64,000 nucleotides of DNA from Massospora cicadina (lineage: Eukaryota; Entomophthoromycota; Entomophthoromycetes; Entomophthorales; Entomophthoraceae): the NCBI GenBank assembly GCA_022478985.1, contig JAKSZP010012142.1:1-64000 (forward strand), read 5' to 3'. The position numbers and the translations under genes were made by a program. A model generated the notes under the pieces. It was not told where the DNA came from and did not search any database. It worked only from the letters and a program-made list of their open reading frames with translations. Shown piece by piece: positions 33,478-44,717 of this stretch (position 1 is its first letter; each line of letters begins with the position of its first letter).

Positions 33478-33761
33478 AAGGGGAGGATACCCTAATGGTA
33501 GGATAGGGACCTCTATCACTGCCTCCTCAAGTTTAATTCTGGTACAGGACTTTGGTAAGGACAATTATGACTGTGTTGACGTTGCATACTAATGCCCCGA
33601 ACTGAGATAGCAAATAGAAAAGGTGGTCCATGGAGTTCCTGGCCTATCATACGGCACGCATGGAGGTTTTCCAGATTAAATCCTCCTTTCCTATTCATTC
33701 CATTTCCCATTAATTGATGCAGTATTGTCCCTAGGTCAGCTCACCTCAAATAAATTAAAAA
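33478..33761 (+). mobile_element. tRNA-type SINE (SINE-2), 284 bp
   Basis: Insertion absent from the other LTR of C and flanked by 13-bp duplications. It has a degenerate B box AGTTTAATTCTGG at 33530-33542, which differs from GGTTCGATTCC by transitions. An A-box-like GGTAGGATAGGG lies upstream, and the end TCCCTAGGTCAGCTCACC is followed by TCAAATAAATTAAAAA. The 3' end resembles SINE-1 and the LINE. It is more decayed in its promoter than SINE-1. No coding capacity: the minus frames 33343-33710 are chance. Confidence 0.82.
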
Positions 33762-33774
33762 GAGAGATGAGAAG
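33762..33774. repeat. 13-bp target-site duplication, right of SINE-2
   Basis: Partner of 33465-33477. Confidence 0.9.
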
Positions 33775-34008
33775 ACCGAAGAGAAGAGGATTTTAGTAGG
33801 AAGTATATAGCGGAGAATGAGGAATTTGATAATATTATAATGAATTAAAATAGTGTGGTTGGAGCTAATTACTTTGTATTATATTATTTCTTTAAGTTTG
33901 TTTTGAGGACTGACATTCCCCACATCATCCGTCATGTTCTCAATAAGATTAACCCTGTGAAACCCTTCTGGCATACCTCAATGATATTGCTAAAATTACA
34001 ACAGCCAC

Positions 34009-34200
34009 GAAGATCTTGAGCAAATGAGGCCACAAAGATCCTTGACGCACCATGTCCCTACGCAAAATATAAATATTAGTACATTTTAATATCATAAAGT
34101 AGTCTTTATCAAGTAAAACTTTACGTTTTTTGACCTCTTCACGAATTTTCATCTTTAAGCCCACCTTTGAACCTCAGCGACAGTCTAGAGAACTGTAACA
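34009..34200 (+). repeat. Element B 3' LTR, second part
   Basis: Resumes the B LTR after element C: CACAAAGATCCTTGAC, ATAAATATTAGTACATTTTA and a terminal AGAGAACTGTAACA all align with the 5' LTR at 20660-20838. GCCAC at 34004-34008 is the right duplication of C. The 86 bp after it (34201-34286) carry no recognised feature. Confidence 0.85.
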
Positions 34201-34286
34201 CTGACAAGACTAAATCAAATTCATTTCTTATAATACCAACATTGTGCTTTTTAAATGAGTCTGGTCTCATTTTTTTCTCATCCTTT

Positions 34287-34876
34287 AAGTTTAATTTTGG
34301 TGAAATCGTTGAGAACCGCCATAAGGCTTTTGTGCAGGGTCAAGCCCACTAAGCAACGGATGGATGACATGGAGATTGTCTGCCCACAAGACACATGTAA
34401 AAGGTATAATAAAATATGAAGCAATTGCTTCAGCCACAACCTTTACTTATTTAATACAAAACAGCAGATTGCTTCTGCTCTACTCAAACTTCCAAGTAAC
34501 AATCCTCCTCTTTCAATCTTCTCATATCACTTAAATCCTAACAACTTCAGCCAATAACAACCCTCTTGATTAAACTATCCGTTCTGTCATATTCTCATCG
34601 GTTCTGGTAAAGTTTACCATCTATTAAATTCACGATAGCCTTAGTTTGAGGCGATACACTCATTATTTGTCATATGTAACATCTCATTATTTGTTGTATA
34701 TTAAAATCGCCTTATTGCCTGAGTTGGAGGCAATCCAATAACTAAAATTTTCGACCAAATATCGCCTTGTCTCAAGGCTCTCAAATAATTGTAAATATGA
34801 ATCATGGTTGGCAGATTATGCTCAATCTGCCATGGCTATTTCATGCTTATTGTCCAGTCATAGTAGAATCTTGACA
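34287..34876 (-). repeat. Element D 3' LTR
   Basis: About 590 bp, aligned with 39777-40364 over its whole length (for example GTTGGCAGATTATGCTCAAT in both). The adjoining sense purine tract is CAAGGAGAGAGTAA. Confidence 0.87.
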
Positions 34877-34889
34877 TTACTCTCTCCTT

Positions 34890-35990
34890 GACTGGACAAT
34901 AAGTCTCCTATTGTTTATATGCCCAGAGGAAGTTCACGTGCACTTGGATGAAAATCGACTGCTTGTGGGGTCTTTAAGAATATAGGCGTTGACAACTGTT
35001 TTGACAATGATTTCAAATGGACCAATTCAGATATTGGCCAATTTTTGCTTCTGACTGAACCTATAATGCTCATGAAATAGAACCATGTCCCCATCCTTGA
35101 GATGAGCTAACTCGCTATGCCGTACCTGATCAACAGCCTGATTCTTGATCTTCTTGGTTAAGATGAGAGACTACGCCTTATTTGCAATTTAATCAACGTG
35201 TCCTCTAGGTTAGTCAAATAACAGTGGGGATCCATTCCGCCATTATCTTCTACACAAGCAAAAAGCAGTGCCAGAAGGGCAGGGTTTCGTCCATATAGTA
35301 GTTGAAAGGGGCTCTTCCCAATGGTGGAATGGTAGCTAATGTTATAGGCAAAGACAGTGGTGGAAAGTTGGGAACTCCAATTGAAGGTCAATTCGTTACC
35401 AACTTTTAAATTATGTTCACCAAGGTCATATTAACTCGTTTGACCATCTCATTGGACTTGAGGTGGTATGGGTTGTTAGAACTCCGCGGATGCCCATTAG
35501 CTCATTTAACTAGGGAAGAATGTGTGAGGTGTAGTTTGTTCCATTATCAGTCAGAGTGAACTGTGGTCTCCATGTTGCTGGATTACATTTCATTATGAAC
35601 TTGGCCACTGTGATCACCACCAAATCCTGTATTTCCTGTGCTTCAACCCACCTGCTCAAGTGATCAATTGCCACAAGAATGCTTTTAACTGGTTAACTCC
35701 CTTTGACAGAAGGCCAACGACATCAAGAGAAACTGTATGCCAAGCAAAATGGGGTTTCACTAATTGGTACGAGGTTTTCTGGTGGAATGGCTTTTCCACT
35801 TGGCACTGATGGCTGCAGGAAATGGTTTTGAGCATTTCAAAGTTATGATCTCCCTTTAGTACTGAGGCCACAACAATTTTAGGGTCTTACATACTCCACC
35901 ATGTCCAACTGCTTGGTGTTAGCTCATAATAATTTTAGGTCTGACAGATGGGCTTGAGATATTCATGGTAGTGTTCCCTACCTGCTTGTA
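34890..35990 (-). pseudogene. Element D integrase remnant
   Basis: The frame at 35391-35158 reads VFAYNISYHSTIGKSPFQLL then YGRNPALLALLF, the end of the integrase core. Upstream, about 35580-35500, is FTLTDNGTNYTSH, which carries the second catalytic Asp. The frame at 35871-35656 holds the zinc-binding CSHQCQVEKPF. Stops and frameshifts separate the parts. Confidence 0.87.
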
Positions 35991-35999
35991 CAATTTACT

Positions 36000-36620
36000 A
36001 TTCTTCTGGAACGTATTAGCCATTATTCCTTCTAATACCTTGATGACTTTTGGCGGTTCATCATTGTATTTTCTGCTAATCATTTTGTCTTACATTACAT
36101 CACTGAGATCCGCCATAACAGCAATTGTTGCAATCTTGACAAGCAATTGGCGTTCTGGTGAATTTGTCCCAGGTCAGTGGAAAATCTCAAAGTCAAAAGC
36201 CTGCAGCTTGAGAGACCATTGGGATAGACGCCCTTCAGGCTTATTGAGGCTCTACAACCAGCGTAACAAAGCATGATCCTTTACAGATTTAAATAATCAC
36301 TCCATGCAAATGCAAATAAAATTGCTTATATGCATATATTACTGCTAAGCACTCCTGCTCAGTCACAGTATAATTACATTAATGGCAATTTAGGCTTCTA
36401 TTGCAGTACGTCACTGGGTGCTCCTCCCTTTTGTCGTCTTTTTAGGATAGAACTGCCCAATAGTAGAAAGGTTTGCATTTGTCTGGATGATAAACTCTTT
36501 ATCAAAATTAGGGTGGCGCAGCACAGGCGCACTGATTAGCACCATTCAAACAGTCTCTAAGGAGCGTTGTTGGCGTACCATCCATTCAAATTTGACATCC
36601 TTCTTTAATAACTCAAATTG
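36000..36620 (-). pseudogene. Element D RNase H remnant
   Basis: In sense ALLRWL*SLNKPEGRLSQWS then LKLQAFDFEIFH (about 36275-36180), matching elements C and E. Two visible stops. The small plus frames 35965-36812 are shadows. Confidence 0.8.
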
Positions 36621-37560
36621 CGGACCTCCAATACAACTGAAGTTGGGTATGAAGCTGCGGTAGTAGCTGACCATCCCCAAAAAAACTTGTATGTTTTTCC
36701 TAATGGTGGGCTGAGTCATTTTTCATACAGCTTCCACCTTATCTGGCTGAGGTCTCAGCCCTTTTGCACCTACCACAAACCCAAGCTACTCCAGTTTGTC
36801 ATAAAGAATTGACATTTGTGGGGCTTACTTTTGATGTTGGCTTTGGCAAGCCAGCGGAACACCTCCTCCAAATGGGTAATGTGCTCACTAAACGTACGCA
36901 AAAATATTGATATTGTCAAGTTATATGATAATGCATGACAGCTTCAAATCTTTGAGAATGGTGTCCATGGTCCGTTAGAATGTAGCCAAGGCGTTACACA
37001 GCCCTTGAGGCATTTAAGTCAGTTAAAAAAGCCCCTTTTCCATGTTAATGGCGCATTTATCCTGTTCCGCCATGGAAAGCTCAATCTGCCAGTAACCAGA
37101 TATCAAATCCATCTCTGAGAAGTAATGCGCTCAACCTAACCGATCTAAAGCTTCATCAATCTGTGGCAAGGGTATAAGTTCTTTTTTGGTAACGCTATTG
37201 AGCTTCTGGTAATCTATTACTACCCAGTGGCGAGTCCTTCCTTTTTACAATAAGAACGGGCGAAGCCCATGGACTCTATGATGGGTTGAGCATCTCTTGC
37301 TCCAGCAGCTTTTCAATTTCTTCAGTTACTACTTCCCCATCTTCACTAGATTGGCGGATTAGCTGCGATCTGATGGGGGATGATCACCAGTTTACAATTG
37401 ATGGACCACCCCCAAGCACCCCAAATTGTGGTTGTCAACAGCAAAAATTCCTTATATTTTTCAAATAAAGATTCACCCAATCTTTCAGTTCTAACAAACT
37501 GACTAAGTTTTCACACAGTACCGCCATTTTACACCAGGTTGAGGTTTGACGGTTAGACCA
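36621..37560 (-). pseudogene. Element D reverse transcriptase remnant
   Basis: In sense: WVVIDYQKLNSVTKKELIP, LPQIDEALDRLG, FSEMDLISGYWQIELSMAEQ and MPQGLCNALATF. The YxDD box reads *LDN at 36923-36912: Tyr is a stop and the second Asp is Asn. The domain is frame-broken before and after this. Confidence 0.85.
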
Positions 37561-37567
37561 AATGCAT

Positions 37568-37879
37568 TCAGCAACTAAACTTGTGAGCCTGGAGGATCTC
37601 CTCAACAGGGGTCAGGTGTAAATATGCCATTATTTGGTGTTGGCGGATTTTTAATGGTTCCATTTGTAGATTCGCTAGTAGAATCTTGATCTCCCCATGT
37701 TCTGGTAGTATAATGCCTGGAGACACATGGGGTTTAAGACACGATTGTTGATAAGGGCCAGGAACTTCCCATAGATTCCAGCTGGCACTTCTACCACCAA
37801 ATTGGTATTCACTATTACTTGGTGACTGGAGGTTATTGACATAGGACCAGAAGCTCGAGCCGCAACCCTTGATATTCAT
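37568..37879 (-). pseudogene. Element D protease-RT linker, 103-codon open stretch
   Basis: Holds PGIILPEHGEIKILLANLQM and QIMAYLHLTPVEEILQAHKF. The same segment is readable in element C near 30210-30430 (CIILPGHKEIKVLLANL, YLHLNPVEE). Conservation across two decayed copies argues for a functional part of the polyprotein between protease and RT. Activity of this fragment alone is not expected. Confidence 0.7.
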
Positions 37880-38330
37880 ATATCAGTTGGGGGAGGGCCT
37901 GGGTCTTTCACTTTAATCGATGGTATTGAACTGAAATCACCCTATTACTGTATGCCAGGGTAATTTTACTATATGCACCAGATCAGTTTGCACTCCACTA
38001 GAGGAAAGTTATTGGAATCTTCTGCCCTCAAGATCTCAATGATCTCCGCCATCATATCAACTATAGACCCAAAGTGTTACATGAATGTGGTCCCAATTAA
38101 AATATCATACTGGCTGTTTTTTAACATTATCTCCAGAGCTATAACGACAATCAACCCAAAATGCAAGAGTAAGCTCTGTACGCTCCCTAAGAGACTGTGA
38201 TAGCTGCTCCCGCGGTCCCATATACCATCTGGTGTTCTACATAAGGCTTTAATGTCAACTTCACCACCAACATAGTGGAAAATATATTAACTGGAACGCA
38301 CATATCTATTATAGTACAGACTCAAGTTAT
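37880..38330 (-). pseudogene. Element D protease remnant
   Basis: In sense: VIALEIMLKNSQYDILIGTT then FM*HFGSIVDMMAEI (about 38160-38030), the C-terminal half of a Gypsy aspartic protease, with one stop. The active-site half is not clearly readable. Confidence 0.72.
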
Positions 38331-39753
38331 AACTACAACAATGTCACAGTACGTACATTCTGAATAAGATAAATCTTGACTAATTAACACATGGATAATT
38401 AAACAATCTCCATTCCAAAGGAAACTCGCAATCCTCTCACCAACTTATGGTATTTTTTGATGATAGTGTTGACTGGAAGGGCGACGCTTAATCCTAGAAA
38501 GGAAAGTATATCTGAGGATAGGTCCAAGTTATCAGGGGAAACTTGGTCAAAAATATGACAAGCAGGTATGGCTTGGGCTACATCTGAGATCCTTATTCGC
38601 TGCAGCTTTGACTTGCACTCGTGTCAATATAATCACCACTCCCACCAGATGCTGATATTGGAACTCGTCAATTTTATGGATGGACTTCCGTTGAATATAC
38701 AGTGTTAAGTTCAGGTGGGACGTTTGGGATTAGGATAGCTGAGATAAAAGTTCCTTTTTTATTCCGCTCTGATTTTTACCTGATAGTACTGTTCCTGCTG
38801 TACATGATAGATCTGACAATTGGGACAACCTTGTGCCTGTGCCTAGGGCAACCACATTTAAAACAATTAACCCTGTAGGCCTGAATAATTGATTATTGTA
38901 GAATGAGCCTCACACTAATTTGATTGTGGCCATTGGAATAATTAGGCTCAATTTGCTATTTTTGCTGTTGACAATAAGAGGTCTGGGGTGGAAGTTGAAA
39001 TTATGGGGGTAACTCATAGGGTCTGAACTGGCCGGGCTAATTTAACCAAAATAAGAAGGTCTGGCGATGGCGGTAGTACGTTTACACTTTGTATTGGGTA
39101 GAGGGAAAGTTACAGATGGATAGCTCAAAAATTGAATAATTTTATGCAGGGGTACGTCATCATCCAACATTTGGGTCATGACGTTTGTAAAGCTCATGGT
39201 ATGGCTTTACTGCAGAGATCATTGCAAAGCACATGTTGTATTCAGATAAAGTCCCTGTCCTAATTAACTTGTGAGCTTCTGCCATAAATCATTCAGCGAA
39301 CGTGGTGAGGGTCTCATTATGCTGAAACCCGATGGTCAAGAACTCAGACTTCCACTGTGACATCTTCGCGGTACCCCCAAACAACTGCAGCACAGTATTC
39401 TTCCATTCTTGGTATGTCTGGAACTGTTTGGAAGATAATAGGTGACTTGTTCAGCACTTCCAACATCAAGGTGGTATAAACAGTTTTGCTTTCCGCCAAT
39501 ATGAGGCTCCTTCTGTTAAAAACTTGAATCACTTAAAGAACCCATGATTATTCCCATCACAAACAAATGGAGGCATCTTATCACTACAAACTTCCTGTAG
39601 AAGCTCATCCTGCATCTTTAGCACAGCGTCCAAGGTAAGTATGAGTTCCACATATTTGAATGGTGTAGCATGTCGTGAAGATCCCCTGTCAAAGCAAGCC
39701 TGATGCAACATGGCCAAAGACTGGAGGATTAATATTTCTTTGTGGTTGATCAA
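38331..39753 (-). pseudogene. Element D gag remnant
   Basis: Open pieces at 39753-39529 and 39532-39344 directly after the primer site, including AMLHQACFDRG and YVELILTLDAVLKMQDELLQ. By position they are the gag start. Near 38860-38800 is a Cys/His-bearing stretch (sense NCFKCGCPRHR-like) consistent with a CCHC knuckle. Stops throughout. Confidence 0.6.
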
Positions 39754-39754
39754 T

Positions 39755-39775
39755 GGGCCCCTATAGTGAGCACCA
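39755..39775 (-). other. Element D putative primer-binding site
   Basis: In sense TGGTGCTCACTATAGGGG plus three bases, one base inside the 5' LTR. This is the clearest version of the motif shared by all six Gypsy elements. Confidence 0.7.
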
Positions 39776-39776
39776 T

Positions 39777-40364
39777 TGTTCTAATTTTTACGTAATTGGT
39801 GAGATACGCCATAAGATTTTTGCGCAGGGTCAAGCCCAATGAGCAATGGATGGATGATATAAAGATTGTCAGCCTACAAGACACACATAAAGGTTATAAT
39901 AAAATATAAATCAACCACTTCAGCCACACACTTTATTTATCCAATATAAAACAGCAGATTCCTTCCCTCCGGTCAAGCTTACTAGTAACAATCCGCCTCT
40001 TTCAATATTCTTGTATTGCTTATAGATCAAAAACTTCGGTCAATATCAACCCTCTTGCTTATACTATTTGTTCTGCCATATTCACATTAATTCTATCAGA
40101 GGTTACCATTTATTAAATTCACAATTGCCTTAGTTTGAGGCGATTTACTCATTATTTGTCATTCTTCAATATTTCATTATTTGTCATACGTCAACATCGT
40201 GTTATTAACTGGTTTGGAGGCGATCCAATAACTAACCTTTCTTACCCAATATCGCCTCGTCTCAAGGCGCTTGAATAAATCTAAATATAAACTATGGTTG
40301 GCAGATTATGCTCAATCCTCCATGCCTATTTTGGGCTTAATATCCAGTCAAATATACCTTGACA
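39777..40364 (-). repeat. Element D 5' LTR
   Basis: 588 bp, partner of 34287-34876. In sense it ends AAAAATTAGAACA. Confidence 0.87.
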
Positions 40365-43300
40365 CACCGTTAGATAAGTAAAGCTTTCAAAAGGTAACAG
40401 AGAACTGACAGACTGACCTTTGTTGCCGCAGAGCCAAGTTTATCAAAGCTACCTAAAACAGAAATTTTTTGTACTTATTCACCATGTAAAATAATCACAA
40501 AAGCAACTATTTGATGTCACTTTATCTATATAGGGTATGATATAGGTTGGCTAAAAGTATCTTAATATAGCCATGTTCGGGAAGCTAAGTTACTGGTGTG
40601 GTGAAAGGTTTAATATTAGAACAACAAAGAGGTGCAAAGTTTTTTATGTATAACTCTTGAGAATTTCAAGTTAATTTTAGTCCCCATTTTAAGTTGATGG
40701 CCCACTAGATTGATTATAGATTATTGAGATTTTAGCAGTTACCCTTGAATTAGATAATTTGGGTAAGAAAATCTGCAAATATGGCCAATTGATATTTTTT
40801 CCTAATTGGCACTATGCTATCCTGATACTTGACAATAACAAATTCTTGTTTTCTAATTTTAGGACTTGTTTTTTAGTAGTGGTAAAGCAGAGAATTAGAC
40901 CAAGTATTTCCAGAGTGTCCTCTATAAAACTAGCCTATATCACATAAGTCACCATAAAAGAGTTTCTGATGAGAAAGTTGTACCTTTGATTTGGTAAACC
41001 TACGTGGGACCTGACGTTACTTATGACCCAACCTCAGTGGCAGTGCACTGTATGCTCTTAGAGAAGTGGTTGTTGGAGGCCCTGTGGTACTGTAAACTTT
41101 ATGATAGTTGATATCTGGCTTAAGCTCAAGTTTTATTTAGATTTAATGGACATGATATAAATAGTGCCCCACTGTCCACATTGGCTCTTACTTTGAGCTT
41201 ATTGACCGTGATATCAATGTATGTGCAATCTGCATAGTAAGCATCAGCTGCATTAACCAAGTTGACATCTAAGGATTATGCTAGCCCTAAATAATATTGT
41301 AGTTCTTCAAATAAAAATAGGCTTAATCCATATAAAGTTACAAAGGATATGGTCCGTGAACAACATTTAGCTGGGGGGTTTTGCCAGAGGTAACCGTGAG
41401 CTCATGCTCTTCCAAATGTAGGACATAGGCCTTCACTGTACCTTGTTGTTGTTTACATTGTCGCGCTCTAGTAAATTTTAAAGTGATATCTGCTATCTTT
41501 TTTGTCAATTACTGGAAGGTAACAGTGTAAAAGCGTCGTTGATTTCTAATATTCCTTTGTTTGTAGTGGAAGGGACATCATTTTTGGTATTTAAGAAATA
41601 TACAAGAGGTGGCGGAAGTAAAATTCTTTACTAATCTTCTTTAGCTTTCCCCAAACTATAGTCAGTATCTTAATTAAAAAAATGATTGGCGGGCTCAGCA
41701 TTCACAATTTAGCAGTGATTGGCATAATACTCTAACTGATTACATAGCCAAAAATTATTCTTACTACCATTCTTTTTATAAGAACGCAGCTAGTAGGCTG
41801 AATTAAGTCTAGCTTTATAAGATGATCTAATTCAATTAATTGTCAAGTTCCTGTTGCCTTGGTCAGGCGCTGTAAATGTGACAGAAAATATGCAAAGACA
41901 TTAAACATATAGGTAATATTATGATCTTTATTGAGATCTGATAAATAAAAGCAGTTCAGCTCTGTATAGGACACAGGATTAAAAAAGTGCAGTCTGTGAG
42001 TAAACATTATCTAACACCTTGGCTCCATATAAAACTTGAGCCTAGTAAATAATATATTCAGCAATAGCAGTAATCAAATCATCCCTAATAGAAGTAACTC
42101 TATGGAACAACATTTAATCGTATCATCATCCAAATCAATCCACTAAACTCTTTCACAATAAGTTATTTAGAATTTTAGTAGTCATACCAAATTCTTGAAA
42201 ATTAATTACCAATTTCTGACTTACAAAGTCAAGGAAACTCATTATCTTGGCCAACTTAGTGCCCTTGGGGCACCCCCATGCCTAGTTAATAGGGCAGTAA
42301 AGTTTTTTACATTCCCGCTATTAACAAATTTGGGTAATTAATTAAGTTAATTGAACGTAGTACCTTGTTGCACAGAGACAAAGAGGCCACAAAGATTTCA
42401 ATAGAAGCTCGGGATTATCTGTCTGTGGACCAAGAGTAAAACGACTTTAACTGCCAGAATGCCCCAAATGAAAGGCTGCGTATGGTGAGTGAAGGCCTTC
42501 AAGGGGCCATTATTGACAGGAAAGATGCCAGAAAAAGCAATTCACTAGAGTAACCATTAGAATATTGTTAAGCCTCTAAAGCCCAAAATTGTTAATGTGA
42601 GTTAATTTGTAGGTTTAAAGGAACAAACAGCACCTCATCTCCCTCAGCATTTAGGCCAATATAAATTTTACTAATAAATTACCACATCTAGATGTATACT
42701 TGCAATGAAGTTATCTTATCACCCCAGAAAAATATTAGTGTTCCTCCATTAAATTTTGCTTAATCAGTCTGAGCTTCTGGTTGGCTGTTAAAAAAGAGGT
42801 TTTATCTTCATATCTCTTGTCCTTAAAGTACAACTAAAGTATGTAGATGGTTAATCTCCTACTCTTGATCAGATGGAGCAAGTAATCTCACTTAAAATCT
42901 ATATAAAGCCTTCAATGAGGCATTGTGCCTCATCAGGATTAAATACTTAAGCGGAAACTCAGATATTACAAGTTATGAAATTTTTATGAATTGGCGATGA
43001 TGGCTATTTATTTCATCACTATAGTGACTAATAGATTGATTAGATTACGCTGGCCCTCAGTGGAGGCTGCTTCGGCATCTAAAGTCACTCTATAGTAGCA
43101 GATAGGATATTTACACTATTATACATAAAGTCAATACAGGATAACAGATGTACTGTACCCTGTAATTAGCATTAAATGTTAAAATCAGCAGATGGGCATC
43201 GTATTTCAGTTGCCAAGATTACATACACACAAATACAAGGCACTGCATGAATACAGCGTCCTTGGAAAGCTAAAGAGAAATTATATCTTTGTCACAGGTA

Positions 43301-43400
43301 GCCTATGGAACACAAAAGATAAGCGCGCCATATTATTGACTTTTAACAGCAGGTTAAAGTCTTTAGAACATATTTTATCAGTAGTAGACTTTAACACCAG
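40365..43400. other. AT-rich interval, no gene or element recognised
   Basis: About 3 kb with no convincing frame. A 111-codon plus frame (43192-43527) runs into the LTR of E and has no recognisable motif. It is most likely chance. Confidence 0.55.
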
Positions 43401-44520
43401 CTTTGAAAATCTGAGGATCACTCGCTTAAATTTGGTATCCTGCACAATTATTCAGGACGAAGTTCCAAAAGATGATCCTTATATGTCCAGTGGCTTATGG
43501 TATATTCACTGTTCAGAAACTCACTAGGCTTTTTAAAATAGCCCTAACTCTTCTGGTCAATTTTGGGCATAATTTTCCCAACGTAATCATGAACTTCTTC
43601 TGAGGCAGGTATCAATATAAACTGGGGATTCTGTCCTTCCAGTTTGTTGACACTTCTCCAATGAAAGTATTCTGATGAGAAAACCAGTAAAGAGATAAAA
43701 AAAATAACTTTTATTAGAAGGTATTTATTTGATAATCAGTCATTAGGTCAGGCACTGGTATTTATACCTTTATGGCATTTCCTGGCCACATTTAAGCACA
43801 AAATTTCAAAAGATGTTTTACCACCTCAGTTTAGCCCTTGAACTGATATGACTGAGACCTTTTCTAAATTTTATTGGTGGCAAAATACTCTCAAAATTGG
43901 GAGGATTTCAGGTCAAAATTGCGATAAAAGAATGCAAAATTGTCCTAGAATCTTCTTGATTTGAGTCTCATCATACTGCTGACAAAAATAAACCTTCTGT
44001 GAAATTCTTGCCTCAAATAAAGTAGATGATGTACCCCTAATTAGGACATCAGCAGGCTTCTCTCTCAATAGCACTAGGTACTCACTTTCAGGTGGTCCAT
44101 GTGCAAGTGTTATCATGCCAATTATGCGGATCAACATACAACTTTCGCCCTAGGGTGTAAAAGTGATTGTGTTTTTCATTCTTCTTATGTTCCATGGGAT
44201 TTTTAGACATAAAGTTTGGGTTGGTCCCAAACAAATTTGTATACAAGTTAGTTTATTGTGTTCCCAATAATTGGGACTGATTGCCAAGATTTGATGCATA
44301 GATAATTGGCCATAATGTGTGAAAGTATTTGGCCTGAGCTTATTGATAAATTGCTTGATTAAATTTTAGTTGAATTTTCAGCCCAAATCGTGTAATTGCA
44401 ATAGGCATTGAGGTGAAAGTTAAGGTATTAGCTCGAGCATTGGGAGAATAATTGGCTCAATCTGTTAGTTGTGAGATGTTTGTTTTCAAGTTGAACACCA
44501 AAATCTGATATTTCCCAACA
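43401..44520 (-). repeat. Element E 3' LTR
   Basis: Partner of 51692-52800. Identity is uneven: 43485-44184 is about 99 percent identical to 51777-52470, while both ends differ by roughly 12-25 percent. The boundary at 44520 is set by TTTCCCAACA. The outer boundary is set by loss of alignment. Confidence 0.87.
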
Positions 44521-44570
44521 CTTGACTCAAACATAAGCCCTAAGAATCTTGATAAGCATTTGTTCATCTG

Positions 44571-44717
44571 TCAATATCAGCCCAAACGCCTGATGAGCAT
44601 AGAGTTTGGTTTTCTATTTGGAAACTTCAGCTCAAACGCCCAATGAGTCTAAAGTTTGATCCTTCTATTGTTAATTTTGGCCCAAATGCCCGTCATGTCT
44701 GGAATTGGGTCATCTCC
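44571..44717. repeat. Three tandem copies of a 50-bp unit beside the 3' LTR of E
   Basis: Units 44571-44620, 44621-44670 and 44671-44717. Core words are CAGCCCAAACGCC, CAGCTCAAACGCC and TGGCCCAAATGCC, with AGAGTTTGG, AAAGTTTGA and GGAATTGGG spaced 50 bp apart. Copies have diverged. Non-coding position between integrase and LTR. Confidence 0.8.

Larger units (their letters stand above)
27092..34003 (+). mobile_element. Gypsy LTR retrotransposon C, nested in element B
   Basis: 5' LTR at 27092-27668 and 3' LTR at 33128-34003 (the latter enlarged by a SINE). The interior is about 5.5 kb of plus-strand gag-pol debris. LTRs start TGT(C/T)(A/G)AGATTCTA and end ATTA(T/C)AACA. It sits exactly inside the 3' LTR of B, with a decayed 5-bp duplication (GACAT on the left, GCCAC on the right, ancestral GCCAT in the intact B LTR). 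It is of the same family as element D. RT active-site residues are mutated. Confidence 0.92.
33128..34003 (+). repeat. Element C 3' LTR, containing SINE-2
   Basis: Starts TGTTGAGATTCTAG after the purine run CAAGGGGGTAA. Removal of 33478-33774 gives 579 bp, equal to the 5' LTR. Ends ATTACAACA. Confidence 0.87.
20371..34200 (+). mobile_element. Gypsy LTR retrotransposon B, carrying nested element C and a SINE
   Basis: The 5' LTR is 20371-20838. Gag, protease, RT, RNase H and integrase relics follow in the canonical Gypsy order. The 3' LTR starts at 26820 and is split by element C, resuming at 34009-34200. Without C and the SINE the element is about 6.6 kb, matching element A. A primer-site motif lies at 20848, and a G-run (CTTGAGGGGGG) precedes the 3' LTR. 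Multiple stops in all domains show it is inactive. Confidence 0.9.
34287..40364 (-). mobile_element. Gypsy LTR retrotransposon D, same family as C
   Basis: LTRs at 39777-40364 (5') and 34287-34876 (3') bracket minus-strand gag, protease, RT, RNase H and integrase relics. In sense the LTR starts TGTCAAG(A/G)TATATTTGACTGGA-like sequence and ends AAAATTAGAACA, matching C. Protein-level identity with C extends across the protease-RT linker, RT, RNase H and integrase. It is about 6.1 kb and inactive, with stops throughout. Confidence 0.9.

Noticed and set aside
20366..34205. A 5-bp target duplication for element B (ACAAC against CTGAC)
   Set aside because: Only two of five bases agree, and no unoccupied copy is available to decide.
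43192..43527. 111-codon plus-strand open frame
   Set aside because: It crosses the end of the E LTR and has no recognised motif. The matching LTR region at 51700 does not keep the frame. Treated as chance.
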